Positions 24,544 through 34,551 are shown, counted from the stretch's first letter. The stretch is DNA of 64,000 nucleotides from Aureispira anguillae (GCF_026000115.1 NZ_AP026867.1:4397716-4461715); one strand, 5' to 3'. The notes: generated from the letters alone by a model not told the origin. Made by a program: numbers and translations.

Positions 24544-25251
24544 ATGAAGCAATTATCGTTATTCATACTTAGTGTGTTGATTATATGGGAGGGAAAAACT
24601 CAACCCATGTTGGAATATAATGTACATGATAGTCTAGAAACTTTAGAGAATTGTATTCGGTACTTACCATCCACAAAAGAACATAACTACTTTTCTCCTT
24701 TTTCTTTTAAAGAGCTGTTGAGCTTAATTCAAAGCGATCAAAGTCAATCTGATAGCCTATTACATTTAAAGCACTTTAAGCTTCAAAAAATTAAGTTCGA
24801 AAAAGATTCACTCAACAAATCTACAACAGCTATCACTTATTCTTATCTATATGACAGAAACACCAATAAACATCTTGAGCTTAGAAAAATTTGTACAAAA
24901 TACGATTCTTTAACAGGAAATTGCCGCCCAAAAAACAATATTGTTTGGAGTACTCCTTTAACCATCCAGTCAACTGTAATAGATGAAATTTCAGCTTATA
25001 AACTAGATTTTCTATTAAATTTCAAGGAACGAAAATTAATCAAATGTGAAACTTCTAAAGCATTTAGAGGGAGATACTTCTCAGTTCATGAAATTTATGA
25101 AACGCCTAATTATGAAATTATGTTTCAAGCTTATTGCCAAAAGGTAAAAGAAAAGGCTACTGGTTTTTTCTGTGAAAAATGCTCCTCTTTTACCATTCAA
25201 ATAAGTTATTCTGAAGCCTATCTGAATAGAATTTTAAATTCAACTGAATAA
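24544..25251 (+). CDS. Secreted hypothetical protein
   Basis: The 235-residue protein has an N-terminal signal peptide (MKQLSLFILSVLIIWEGKTQ) and a mature part with several Cys (e.g. FFCEKCSSF). It is divergent from the pentapeptide gene with a 54-bp gap, so the two may share a control region. No family recognised; probably periplasmic or exported. Confidence 0.6.
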   Translation: MKQLSLFILSVLIIWEGKTQPMLEYNVHDSLETLENCIRYLPSTKEHNYFSPFSFKELLSLIQSDQSQSDSLLHLKHFKLQKIKFEKDSLNKSTTAITYSYLYDRNTNKHLELRKICTKYDSLTGNCRPKNNIVWSTPLTIQSTVIDEISAYKLDFLLNFKERKLIKCETSKAFRGRYFSVHEIYETPNYEIMFQAYCQKVKEKATGFFCEKCSSFTIQISYSEAYLNRILNSTE

Positions 25252-25588
25252 ACCTCTTTCATTCTTAAAACTATTCACAAAAAGTGAAGAATTTTAAAAG
25301 CATAACCCTGAATCAAAGCAACTCGATCCATCCCATTAACAGACCTTCAAGCATAATAATAATCCTGCTCCTGAGCGTTGATATAATCCCCCAGTGCTTT
25401 AGGTTGTTTTGACCAATTGAATTCAGAGCCCTCACTGCAACAACACGATAAAATTAGTGGGATCCCACGCCCCCTCTTAATTTTGATCGCTAATTGTTCT
25501 GTTCTGTTTTTATTTCATAAATTTTGCGAAAGAATTCTATTTTCTTAATTTTCATTCAATTTTGATTGTGTTCAGTAAAAATTCAACT
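25252..25588. other. Gap without a recognisable gene
   Basis: This 337-bp stretch between the secreted protein and the membrane protein shows no open frame worth calling, no clear terminator and no repeat seen elsewhere in the window. A frame that opens with TTG at 25562 extends the next gene by nine codons but is less likely than the ATG at 25589. Confidence 0.5.
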
Positions 25589-26299
25589 ATGAATAATAAC
25601 GAAGTATTAGATATACCTAAAAAAGAAGTTCTGAATATAGATTTAGGATATGAATCTCTTATTATTTCGTTTAGAATTTTAGCCATTTTAGGAGCGAATA
25701 TTAGTCTAAGCTATTTTCTTAATGGATACATTTATTCAGGTACTCCAAGTTTGGTTTTAAACTCTGCTTTAGAGAACCCTTCTATATATGATTGGTTCTA
25801 TTTTTTATATGGTTGGTTTTATTTTTTAACTTCAGCTATACTTTTATCTGTTTTTGCTATTTCAAATTTAAGGGCGGCGTGGTTTCCCATTAAAAGTATT
25901 CTATCTAAAGAAGATAAAACAATTTATTATAAACTTGCTATTCATACTGTTAGTGTTAGTTTATTTCTTTTTACTTTTTTTATAGGAAATAAAATTCTTG
26001 GAAATTATCGGCTAAATATATTGATTGCACTTATTCTGATTAGTCCTTTTTGGGTAATAAGCTATTATAATTCTAGACATTCTAAGTACAGATTTATGCC
26101 TTTTCAAAGCTTTATATGTTGTCTTATAGTAAGTTTTGTGATTTACTGGATAAGTAAAGTTAGTCAGCCACAATCAACTTCTGGAACATTATCAGTTTTA
26201 GGTCCTGCACTTTATTTTCTTATAATAATTTTTATTTATACCGTTTGGTCAATAGTAACTTATACAGTCCTTAGAAAAAAATTACGAAGTGTGGGATAA
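25589..26299 (+). CDS. Multi-span membrane protein
   Basis: I start at ATG 25589 (236 residues, MNNNEVLDIPKKEV). The product has about six hydrophobic segments and a short basic tail (RKKLRSVG), so it is an integral inner-membrane protein. It contains a repeated aromatic segment DWFYFLYGWFYFL. No family recognised. Position among element debris suggests accessory cargo. Confidence 0.55.
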   Translation: MNNNEVLDIPKKEVLNIDLGYESLIISFRILAILGANISLSYFLNGYIYSGTPSLVLNSALENPSIYDWFYFLYGWFYFLTSAILLSVFAISNLRAAWFPIKSILSKEDKTIYYKLAIHTVSVSLFLFTFFIGNKILGNYRLNILIALILISPFWVISYYNSRHSKYRFMPFQSFICCLIVSFVIYWISKVSQPQSTSGTLSVLGPALYFLIIIFIYTVWSIVTYTVLRKKLRSVG

Positions 26300-26516
26300 T
26301 ATTTTGAATAAAGAGAAATAATAACAATAGGCACTGAAAAGTTATTAAAGAAAACGATATAAAGTTTTAGAATTACCGTATTTAACTGAACATAACTAGT
26401 AACTACATACCATTACATATATATATTATTATCCTCTAGTAATTCTTTAAAGGTCATAATACAAGATTTAGAATGGTTAAGATAATAAAACCTGTCCATC
26501 TAAGTCCTGATTTCTA

Positions 26517-26581
26517 TAAATTATTGCTGCTGAATTAAGAGGAACGCTTGCCATCTGATTTCAATCTAAATTTGAACGACA
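26517..26581 (+). pseudogene. 65-bp fragment of an element integrase
   Basis: Only a few bases differ between this stretch and 21117-21181 inside the second integrase (shared run ATTGCTGCTGAATTAAGA, later TTTCAATCTAAATTTGAACG). No flanking integrase sequence is kept. It lies directly before the second copy of the intergenic repeat, which in the middle element also lies near the integrase. I read it as a relic of a third element. Confidence 0.8.
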
Positions 26582-26601
26582 TTCCTATATATCCTATGCA
26601 A

Positions 26602-26708
26602 CCAAGCAACAGACAAAATCTGCGATTTTGCCTATTGTCACATACAACGAAAATTTAGTTTCACTCCTAAAATGTGGGATAATCCTATAGCTCTTATTAG
26701 ATGCTGTT
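26602..26708. repeat. Diverged intergenic repeat, copy 2
   Basis: This matches 8722-8819 in order: hairpin CAAAATC-TGC-GATTTTG, ACATACAACGAAAATTT, ATGTGGGAT, TATAGCTCTT and a terminal GCTGT. It sits 20 bp after the integrase fragment and before the FISUMP gene. The gap 26300-26757 holds only this repeat and the fragment. Confidence 0.55.
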
Positions 26709-26757
26709 ATGATTTACTTTAATATCTTAAGCTTGGTAGTATCCTATTCGCTTGAAA

Positions 26758-27483
26758 TTAATCTTTTAAACAACGGCATGATAATCCATAAGATTTACTA
26801 TTAGACCCATAACGATTTACTCCTGTACTTGTATTGGTCAACATTCTCGACCAAGCATCAGGAGTCCCTATTTCAGTAGCCGACCAAAAGGCAGCATTAT
26901 CTCCAAACAAAATATAAGAACCATTATAAGCACCTGCTGGAAAAGCATTAAAACCAGAACTATCTGTGCCATTGCCTCCACTATTCCAGCCAGTAACAGA
27001 TTTCATTCCTGTTCCATGTGTTCCTCTATCTTGATTTATTAGGCTTGTATCTGAGGTAGCCATCCCTAAAGAAATTTCAAGTTCATTCCATTCTTCATCC
27101 GAAGGCAAATGCCAGCCATTCGGACAAATTCCCTGCACTCCACTTGGGTTAGAAGAACTAGAAGACGCTCCATTCATTACAGTCGTCCAGTCATAAAGAC
27201 GACCATATGCATCAGTTGGATTAGAAGGATTTAACCATGATCCTCCAACATTATAATTTAAATTTTCTGCCATCCAATATTGGTTACCCAATTGTACGAC
27301 AGCATATACACTGCTATCTCTAAAATCAGCCATACTTGTATTGTCTGAATTGAGTCCTGTGGTATTGTCGTAACTTACTCCCCCAATGAGAGTTGTATGC
27401 TCGGTATTATTTTGAGGATCTTTCTGGCAGCTTGTTATAAATAATATAATTAAACTAAAGAATAGTAGTGCTATTTTATTCAT
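26758..27483 (-). CDS. FISUMP-domain lipoprotein
   Basis: The 241-residue protein has a lipoprotein signal peptide with lipobox FITSC (Cys ~19). The rest matches the FISUMP (Fibrobacter major paralogous) domain: QYWMAENLNY, GRLYDW, CPNGWHLPSDEEW, FWSAT, and the final GLSCRCLKD. These are surface proteins of Bacteroidota and Fibrobacteres with unclear function, often in many copies. It is a single gene with no partner next to it. Confidence 0.85.
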   Translation of the reverse strand: MNKIALLFFSLIILFITSCQKDPQNNTEHTTLIGGVSYDNTTGLNSDNTSMADFRDSSVYAVVQLGNQYWMAENLNYNVGGSWLNPSNPTDAYGRLYDWTTVMNGASSSSSNPSGVQGICPNGWHLPSDEEWNELEISLGMATSDTSLINQDRGTHGTGMKSVTGWNSGGNGTDSSGFNAFPAGAYNGSYILFGDNAAFWSATEIGTPDAWSRMLTNTSTGVNRYGSNSKSYGLSCRCLKD

Positions 27484-27651
27484 TTTTATTAGTTAATGAT
27501 CTAAGGTTATGAATTAATTTCCAATTGATGAAAATAAGTATTATTCTGAAATTATTTGAAAAATCTTTACCAAATAGGCTTTTTAAGAGTTTTAGCCATT
27601 TCTTCTCAAAAGGTTAGCTTGGGCATATCCTCCTTGTTTTTCCTATTGTTT

Positions 27652-28149
27652 TTATTTTGTTGATTCCCAATCCTGTCCATCGTATTCTTTCCAAGAACAA
27701 TTTTCTGGTTCTCTCAAAACACTTTTGGGAATTTCGATAAATTTAGAATTTTCGTCCTCAAATACAATTTCTCCCCCCATAATTAAAGCTCTGCTCAATT
27801 CATCATGCATTCTCTCTTTATTTTTAATATGATATTGAATTTGCCCAAGCCTCAAATGTAGAAATGGATTTCCAACTGTGTTTTTGAACCGCATAACAAA
27901 TCCATAATTGTCTAAAGCATCTTCGAACGCATTTTCTTGAAAGTAAACTTCGCCAATTCGTATAATTAAATACCTGCCTTCTCTTTGCCCTTTTTTGTCA
28001 TCGGAAAGGGAGTCGTAGATTTTTAATAAGAAATCAACTTTCTTTTCAAGCGCTAAACCAGAGTTTCTAGAAACGGTATCTATTTCATCTAATTTATCTT
28101 CAATGGATTTAGGCGTTCTTATATAGCGTTTAAGTTTTTCGTAGTTCAT
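27652..28149 (-). CDS. TPR-like hypothetical protein
   Basis: The 165-residue protein is helical and contains a TPR-like pair (IRIGEVYFQENAFEDALDNY, then LHLRLGQIQYHIKN). TPR proteins mediate protein contacts. It has no signal peptide, so it acts in the cytoplasm. Remains of a leucine-rich-repeat gene lie directly upstream on the same strand. Specific function unknown. Confidence 0.55.
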   Translation of the reverse strand: MNYEKLKRYIRTPKSIEDKLDEIDTVSRNSGLALEKKVDFLLKIYDSLSDDKKGQREGRYLIIRIGEVYFQENAFEDALDNYGFVMRFKNTVGNPFLHLRLGQIQYHIKNKERMHDELSRALIMGGEIVFEDENSKFIEIPKSVLREPENCSWKEYDGQDWESTK

Positions 28150-28164
28150 TGTTATAGACTGGTT

Positions 28165-28335
28165 TTAGAAACTAATTTTGCACTGGGGCAATAAGGCACT
28201 GATATTTTCTCTATCCTTTTGATCAATATTACTCCCCTTTAAATTAAGTTTTTTTAAGTTCGTCATATTCCCAATACTCTTTGTGATTTTTCGAATAGAA
28301 TTTTCTGATAAATCTAATTGGCTAACCCCTTACGA
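28165..28335 (-). pseudogene. C-terminal remnant of a leucine-rich-repeat protein
   Basis: On the minus strand the frame reads QLDLSENSIRKI, then SIGNMTNLKKLNLKGSNID, and ends CKISF-stop at 28165. It is a clean 1-2 repeat LRR tail with no start, cut at its 5' side by a stop near 28333. It lies between the hsdR end and the TPR gene. The rest of the LRR gene is absent, so it was probably lost when the restriction operon or a neighbouring segment was inserted. Confidence 0.7.
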
Positions 28336-28411
28336 ATCTTTTCTGTACTTGAGCTTAAGAGTAATGAACGCATTTTTAATACATTCTCTTCCATTGGTTT
28401 TAAGTGTAAAT

Positions 28412-31400
28412 CTAAGCCACCCCACTATTCCCATTAATTCCTTCAATAATGCGAATAATTTTAGCTGCATCTGCGTGGTCAAAGATTCCTGTAATCCCTT
28501 GATCGTGCAAATTGGTAAAGGGCGCTTCAAAAAGTAGTTTCTTTTCGATCGTGCCATTTTTGGTTAAGTAAGTGATGATATTTTGAATAAAGGTCATCTG
28601 ATCGGCACGTAAATTCCCCACTTGCAAAAAATCTGCAAAAGCCTGATTGGCAGCAGCCTCGTCCAAGCCAAGAATACTTCTAACAAATTTGCCCAAGGGC
28701 TGTTCGCCATATTCTTTGACAAAATCATCCTTGGTACCTCGATTGGTTCCATCAAAAAGCATTTGCTCCAAAGCATTTAACTCTTCTGAGGTGATGGGTT
28801 GATTGGTTGCCAATTTTGAAATGGTGATGTTTTCCTTATTTTCTCGAATAAAGCGCTCTACTCGATTTTTGTAAATAGTCGTTCGATACCCCGTCAACGG
28901 TTCTACCACTTTGGTAACAGCTTCGGAGTCTTTTATATCCGTATACATGGGTTTAACCCCAGAAAGCTCTAAAAACTGCACCAACAATCGAATCTCTTCT
29001 CGCAATTGATCCAAGCGTTGATGGGTTAAGGCAGCATAAAAATCAGGGTTTTTCATTTGCTCGATCAAAGGCTGTGCTTGCAACACCTGTGGCACGGTGT
29101 ATTTTCGGCTCAACAATTCGGCAATGTTCATTAGATTTTCATAATATTTTTCCTCCGATGGCTTGCCTAACAATGCGGCCAAGTGCAACTTCAAAACCAT
29201 CAAATCAAAACGCCTTGCCCGCTCGCTAATCGCCTCAGGCTTGGGCAAATTTGCCAAATGCTCTTTGATAATGTATACATCGTCCGAACTGAGGTTGTTC
29301 CAACGTTCTCGTACCTTAAATACATCGACATGGCGCAACTGCATATCCACCTGAAAACGTCGTTCATCCAAGCCCTCAATTGCCCCATGCAATTGATCCA
29401 GCAATTTATGCGTCAAGGCAAGATTTTCTTCCGTTCCTGTTTCTTGTAGCAATTGACTTAGGTCCAAACGAGCCTCAAAAATTTGCTGTGTAATGGCTTT
29501 TATCGAACTGCTCTCCGCTCCTCTTGGATTCAATTCAAAAAATTCAAAGTTCTGACAAACATCAAAAATTAAGAAATATTCCTTGGGCGCATCTGGTCCA
29601 AAAACATCGGGACAAAGGCGAGTTCCCCTTCCTATCATCTGCCAAAACTTAGCATAAGAACGCACGATTTTGAAAAAGACCAAATTCAAAACTCTTGGCG
29701 CATCAATTCCTGTATCCATCATATCTACAGAAACCGCAATTTGGGGATTGTTTTCTACTTTGTGATCACAGAATTTTTTAATCAAACTCTGTGCATGCGA
29801 TACCTTATTGTGTACCATTGCAATAAAACCAGCAGGTGCCTCAGGATAACGTTTGGTAAAACATTCGACAATAAACGCTGCATGTTTTTGATTGACCGCA
29901 AAAATAATCGTCCGCCCCAATTTGTCCCCTCCTTCTATCTTTAAGCCCTGTTTCATCAGCTCATCCAATACCTTATTGACCGTGTCTTCATTAAACAGCC
30001 ATTTGTTCATGGCATTGGCTCGGATTTCTTCAGGATACAAGCCCGTTTTTCGATCGGTAAAGGTCGCTTCGTATTTTTTCTTATCGTCTTCGGATAACTC
30101 GCTGTACTTGATGCCTTCTCTTAAAAATTTAGTGGCTACACTAATCGTTTGATAGGGTTTTAGATAAGTGGGAACTGCTGCCTCCAAATCATAATTGAAG
30201 GTAGGATCATCATTGCTGCACTCAAACAATTCATAGGTATTGTGATCGATGCTGTCCTTGGGCGTAGCCGTCAAGCCGACAATCATGGCATCAAAATAAT
30301 CAAAAATTGCCTTGTAGCGATTGTAAACCGAGCGATGTGCCTCATCCACAATAATCAAATCAAAATGCCCCACTCCATAAAAACGTGTTTCATCTGTTCG
30401 GGCATGGTCAATGCGATTCATCATGCTTGGATAGGTGCTAAACACCAAACGAGTGGCATCGTCTTCTTTGTCTTCTGACAAATCTATGCTCGTCAAATTC
30501 GGCAAATGCTCTTTGAAGCTGTCCTGTGCTTGGCTGACCAAGGCATTTCGATCTGCCAAAAACAACACCCGTTTCACCCAATTGCATCGAAACAGCACAT
30601 CCACTAGAGCGGCTGCCGTTCTGGTCTTTCCACTGCCTGTTGCCATCACCAACAAACAATGGCGTTTATTACCGCTCAATCCTGTTGCGCCGTCCACCAC
30701 AAGACTTTCCGTTACTCGTTGAATGGCTTCCAACTGATACGGTCTTCCTACAATATCGGTATTAACAGTAGCCGTTCGAATGTCTAGGCGGCTTTTGCGG
30801 CGTTGGATCAACCACTGTAGGGCTTCCTTTTTGTAAAAACCATTAACGGGTCGATCGCTGCTGTAAAAAACATCGTCCCAAAGCATGGTTTCATAGCCAT
30901 TGGTATAAAAAATCACAGGGCGTTGTCCAAACATCTGCTCCAAGCAATTGGCATACAAAAAGGCTTGATGCCTCCCTGCGTCAGCTTCCACACTGGTTCG
31001 TTTGGCTTCGATCAGTGCCAAGGGCAAACCGTTGTCGTCCCAAAGTACATAATCGACAAAACCATTGCCCAAGGGGTTGTCCTTGGTTATTGGCATTCCC
31101 TGAACGGGAAACTCCAAATGGTAACCTGATTTTAGTTCGCTCCAACCTGCTTCCAACAAATCAACATCAATGAGATGCTTCCGTGTTTCGGCTTCGGTGT
31201 ACTCACTGGGCACCTTGGTTTGGCGGGTGGCTTTTTGTGCTTCTATGGCAGCTTTACTGGCGGTAATTTGGGCTTGATAAGCGATCAATGCTTCTTCGCT
31301 TTCCTGCGCTTTTTCGTAGGCCGCTGCTTTTTCTGCCAAGAGCTGTTGAATCTGCTCTTCTTGTCGCTTCTGCTCGGCTTCATATTCTGCTTGGATGCGC

Positions 31401-31846
31401 TTTAACTTTCGTTCTGCTGCGCCAACCTTGGGAATGATGGACTCGTCAAAATGCCCTGGCAACTGTGGTAAGATGCCACTGTATTCGTTGGCAAACCATT
31501 TTAAAAAACCAAATAGGTGCTTGATACTGATCAAGGCTTCTGCACTGCTTACTCGCCGACCGTAGTGTACGGCATTGTTGCCTTTTTTGCGAACAATGTA
31601 CAGCCCTTTTAGATGTACCTGCGGAACCAAGGCTTTAAATTCTTCTTGGTGCATTAGGTTGGCTAGGTCTTGATTGTAAGGCCAGTCCAAATAATGGGTG
31701 TTGTAAATCTCATGCACGCATTCTTCCAGTACCAAGCGACAATAACTGGCCGTGGAAACGGGTTCGGTTTTGATGCGCTGCTCGGCCTTGCTCATTTTGT
31801 TGTATAAGGAAAGCCATTCGTCTTTTAGAAAGTGGAAGTTGCTCAT
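28412..31846 (-). CDS. hsdR: Type I restriction endonuclease R subunit (HsdR)
   Basis: The 1144-residue protein has a DUF4145-like N-terminus (~1-115) and a coiled coil (~140-205). The HSDR_N nuclease domain carries D265 and EAK (280-282) of the PD-(D/E)xK site. The translocase follows, with Walker A ATGSGKT at 402-408, DEAH at 501-504, TATP at 526-529 and the later GRGTRLCPD motif. The C-terminal part resembles the EcoEI family. It uses ATP to pull in DNA and cuts unmethylated DNA with HsdM and HsdS. It is the last gene of the operon, 39 bp after hsdS. Confidence 0.95.
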   Translation of the reverse strand: MSNFHFLKDEWLSLYNKMSKAEQRIKTEPVSTASYCRLVLEECVHEIYNTHYLDWPYNQDLANLMHQEEFKALVPQVHLKGLYIVRKKGNNAVHYGRRVSSAEALISIKHLFGFLKWFANEYSGILPQLPGHFDESIIPKVGAAERKLKRIQAEYEAEQKRQEEQIQQLLAEKAAAYEKAQESEEALIAYQAQITASKAAIEAQKATRQTKVPSEYTEAETRKHLIDVDLLEAGWSELKSGYHLEFPVQGMPITKDNPLGNGFVDYVLWDDNGLPLALIEAKRTSVEADAGRHQAFLYANCLEQMFGQRPVIFYTNGYETMLWDDVFYSSDRPVNGFYKKEALQWLIQRRKSRLDIRTATVNTDIVGRPYQLEAIQRVTESLVVDGATGLSGNKRHCLLVMATGSGKTRTAAALVDVLFRCNWVKRVLFLADRNALVSQAQDSFKEHLPNLTSIDLSEDKEDDATRLVFSTYPSMMNRIDHARTDETRFYGVGHFDLIIVDEAHRSVYNRYKAIFDYFDAMIVGLTATPKDSIDHNTYELFECSNDDPTFNYDLEAAVPTYLKPYQTISVATKFLREGIKYSELSEDDKKKYEATFTDRKTGLYPEEIRANAMNKWLFNEDTVNKVLDELMKQGLKIEGGDKLGRTIIFAVNQKHAAFIVECFTKRYPEAPAGFIAMVHNKVSHAQSLIKKFCDHKVENNPQIAVSVDMMDTGIDAPRVLNLVFFKIVRSYAKFWQMIGRGTRLCPDVFGPDAPKEYFLIFDVCQNFEFFELNPRGAESSSIKAITQQIFEARLDLSQLLQETGTEENLALTHKLLDQLHGAIEGLDERRFQVDMQLRHVDVFKVRERWNNLSSDDVYIIKEHLANLPKPEAISERARRFDLMVLKLHLAALLGKPSEEKYYENLMNIAELLSRKYTVPQVLQAQPLIEQMKNPDFYAALTHQRLDQLREEIRLLVQFLELSGVKPMYTDIKDSEAVTKVVEPLTGYRTTIYKNRVERFIRENKENITISKLATNQPITSEELNALEQMLFDGTNRGTKDDFVKEYGEQPLGKFVRSILGLDEAAANQAFADFLQVGNLRADQMTFIQNIITYLTKNGTIEKKLLFEAPFTNLHDQGITGIFDHADAAKIIRIIEGINGNSGVA

Positions 31847-31885
31847 GTTGGTTTGGTTTATGGTTACTACATCTTGCTGTTTTGC

Positions 31886-33076
31886 TTATAAATCGCCTTT
31901 AAAGGCTTTTTGTAAGAGACAATTAAATAGGTTCTCGGATTCTGCTAAAGCGGCTTGGGCTTGGGCTTTTTGGGCTTCTATGTTTTTTATTTTTTCGGCA
32001 AATTGGTTTTGGAGGGTTATGGGGGGGAGGATTATTTCAAATTCTTGTAGTGATTCTTTTGTTATTGCTTCTCTCGTAGCCCCTCCTTTTAGACTAATTC
32101 CCAATAATTTACTCTTACAATTAGTAGAAATTAATAAATGACTTAGAAAAATTGAATTTAATTGTCCTTCCACTGGTCGAAGAATCGCTACATGTTGATT
32201 TACCCTAGCTGGAAGAATTTCATTAGGAACGATTGTACATCTGCAAACAGAAGCTCCTGTAATATTAAAGAGAACATCTTGTTCTTGAACAATTACATTT
32301 TTTAATTTGTTCGCCTGACTATCATCAATAAATGCCAAGTCTTTATATTGAAAATAATTATCATAAACATTCATACTTCTTATTAAAGAAATTCCATTCT
32401 TTTTATAAGATTCTTTTCCTCCTTTTGGTGTTGCACCACTTCCTATTTTTGAATTACAATTTTTCAACTTCACCATATCCCACCCCATAGGATTCACCAC
32501 AGGGTCCCCAAACATATCCAAAAACAAACTCTTTGTCAAGGCATCGTATTCCGCTAGGATTTGCTGATTGAGTTGGCGCAATTGATCGGCTTGGTCTAGG
32601 ATATTGGCAATGCGTTTTTGCTCTGCTAGTGGAGGGAGGGGGATTTTAGATTCCTTTATTATTCTATCTGATACAGCAGGATAGCTTGCCCCACTTGCTT
32701 TATTGGTCATATCTTTAATAAAAAAAGGAGATTGAACCCAATAAAATAGATATTTCGAATTAAGATTTTCCTTAGGTCGTAATACACAATATCCCGTTGA
32801 AGCAGTAGCAAACTTATATTGTTTTGATACTAATGCCACTCCATTTAAATTAGGCCGAACAGTAGAAACAAGAACATCATTTACATGAATAAGTTGTCTT
32901 GCTCTACTAGGGGCTTCTATTCCTAATAGTCTACAAACCAAACTATCATTAATCTCTTTGGTATTTTTGTCCACTGAACTTAAATCTATATAATCAAATT
33001 CATTAGTAGATAAATCTTTTTTAGGATTCCATGTCTGAATTTTTTCAATCTCATCATTAATCTGCACCTTTTCCAT
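31886..33076 (-). CDS. hsdS: Type I restriction specificity subunit (HsdS)
   Basis: The 396-residue protein has two target-recognition domains, each followed by a conserved helix. The first ends in PLPPLAEQKRIANILDQ; the second in ILPPITLQNQFAEKI and an Ala/Gln-rich helix. It binds the two half-sites and sets the methylation and restriction target. I start at the ATG at 33076, which overlaps the hsdM stop by one base (TGATG); a GTG at 33079 is possible. Confidence 0.92.
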   Translation of the reverse strand: MEKVQINDEIEKIQTWNPKKDLSTNEFDYIDLSSVDKNTKEINDSLVCRLLGIEAPSRARQLIHVNDVLVSTVRPNLNGVALVSKQYKFATASTGYCVLRPKENLNSKYLFYWVQSPFFIKDMTNKASGASYPAVSDRIIKESKIPLPPLAEQKRIANILDQADQLRQLNQQILAEYDALTKSLFLDMFGDPVVNPMGWDMVKLKNCNSKIGSGATPKGGKESYKKNGISLIRSMNVYDNYFQYKDLAFIDDSQANKLKNVIVQEQDVLFNITGASVCRCTIVPNEILPARVNQHVAILRPVEGQLNSIFLSHLLISTNCKSKLLGISLKGGATREAITKESLQEFEIILPPITLQNQFAEKIKNIEAQKAQAQAALAESENLFNCLLQKAFKGDL

Positions 33077-34551
33077 CACCCCAACAATTTTTCAAGTTCC
33101 ACTAAAACAGCCAAACGCTCTTGATCCAAGCCCTTAATCTTTTTAATAATCTCCTTGGGTGGATCATAAGCCACCTCCTCATAGACAATCTCCTTATAGC
33201 GATTGATGCTAAGGTCCCAATCGTTTTCCTTGATTTCATCCAAAGGCACCAAAAAACTTTGGTCGGTACGCTTGCGCTCCCCTTCCCCTTCTAGGTGATG
33301 AAAACGCTGGATGATGTCGGGAATGTCATTGGCTTCCGTTTCCGTGCGCTTATCGTTGAGCGTATAACCATCTGCCTGCATATCGTAGAACCAAACCTTG
33401 TCCGTTCCTCCACTGTTTGTTTTGGTAAAAAAGAGTACCGCCGTGCTCACACCAGCATAAGGCTTAAAGACCCCACTTGGCATAGAAATCACTGCTTCTA
33501 GCTTTTGCTGCTCCACAATATTTTGGCGAATCTGCTTGTGTGCTTTTGAGCTGCCAAACAAAACCCCATCAGGGATAATCACCGCACAGCGTCCGCCCAC
33601 TTTGAGCATGCGCAACATCAAGCCCAAGAAAAGCAGTTCTGTTTTTTTGGTTTTTACCGTCTTAAGAATCGATTCCTCTACAGCATCATAATCCAAGCTT
33701 CCTTTAAAGGGTGGATTCGCCAGAATCAAGGTATAGGCATCGTTGATGTCGCCATTTCCTTTGCTTAAGGCATCCTTGCCAATGAGATTTGGGCTTTCAA
33801 TGCCGTGCAATTGTAGGTTCATTGCCCCAATCCGCAACATGGTGGGATCAAACTCTATCCCATTAAACATTTGACTGTTGTAATGCGCTCGAAAGTCCTT
33901 TTCCAAAAACCAATCGGGATGCTGCTCATGCACGTACTCCCCTGCTGCGACCAAAAACCCTGCTGAACCACAAGAAGGGTCACAAATGATTTCTTCCTTG
34001 CTGGGCTGCACCATGTCTACCATCATTTTGATGATGTGTCGAGGCGTACGAAACTGCCCATTGGTGCCTGCGGTGGCAATCTTCGACAATAAGTACTCGT
34101 ACAAGTCGCCTTTGGTGTCTCGATCGTCCATTTGGATTTTGTCGATCATCTGCACCACCTGATCCAATAAGCGAGGCGTAGGAATCATAAAGGTGGCTCC
34201 TTTCATGTACTTGGCAAAAACGCCTGCTTTTTCTCCAATCTGCTTCATGTGCTCAAAAACCGTCAAGTCGTCTACTTGTGGCTTGACAAATAAATCAAAC
34301 ATATCTTCTGGTGCTCGGTTCTTAAAATTGGACCAACGCAAACTGGCTTGTGCTTCGGTATACAAAGGGTTTTGCACAGAACTGCCGATCAACACTGCTT
34401 TTTTTTCTTCTCTCAATTGCCGCTCGTCCAATCGACGAATAAAGAGCAAAAAGGTAAATTGCTCAATTACGGTCAAGGGATTAGATATTCCTCCTGTCCA
34501 AAAGGCTTCCCATATCTTGTCAACTTGTGACTTCAGTTCTCCTGTTATCAT
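33076..34551 (-). CDS. hsdM: Type I N6-adenine DNA methyltransferase (HsdM)
   Basis: The 491-residue protein has an N-terminal HsdM_N domain and a methyltransferase core with the AdoMet motif DPSCGSAGFL at 191-200 and the catalytic NPPF at 279-282. It methylates adenine at the sites chosen by HsdS. It is the first gene of the hsdM-hsdS-hsdR operon and looks complete, so the system is probably active. Upstream (34552-34794) I see only degenerate sequence. Confidence 0.95.
   Translation of the reverse strand: MITGELKSQVDKIWEAFWTGGISNPLTVIEQFTFLLFIRRLDERQLREEKKAVLIGSSVQNPLYTEAQASLRWSNFKNRAPEDMFDLFVKPQVDDLTVFEHMKQIGEKAGVFAKYMKGATFMIPTPRLLDQVVQMIDKIQMDDRDTKGDLYEYLLSKIATAGTNGQFRTPRHIIKMMVDMVQPSKEEIICDPSCGSAGFLVAAGEYVHEQHPDWFLEKDFRAHYNSQMFNGIEFDPTMLRIGAMNLQLHGIESPNLIGKDALSKGNGDINDAYTLILANPPFKGSLDYDAVEESILKTVKTKKTELLFLGLMLRMLKVGGRCAVIIPDGVLFGSSKAHKQIRQNIVEQQKLEAVISMPSGVFKPYAGVSTAVLFFTKTNSGGTDKVWFYDMQADGYTLNDKRTETEANDIPDIIQRFHHLEGEGERKRTDQSFLVPLDEIKENDWDLSINRYKEIVYEEVAYDPPKEIIKKIKGLDQERLAVLVELEKLLG

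Noticed and set aside
28330-28557. 75-residue minus-strand frame at the hsdR end
   Set aside because: It overlaps hsdR in another frame and contains no protein-like pattern.
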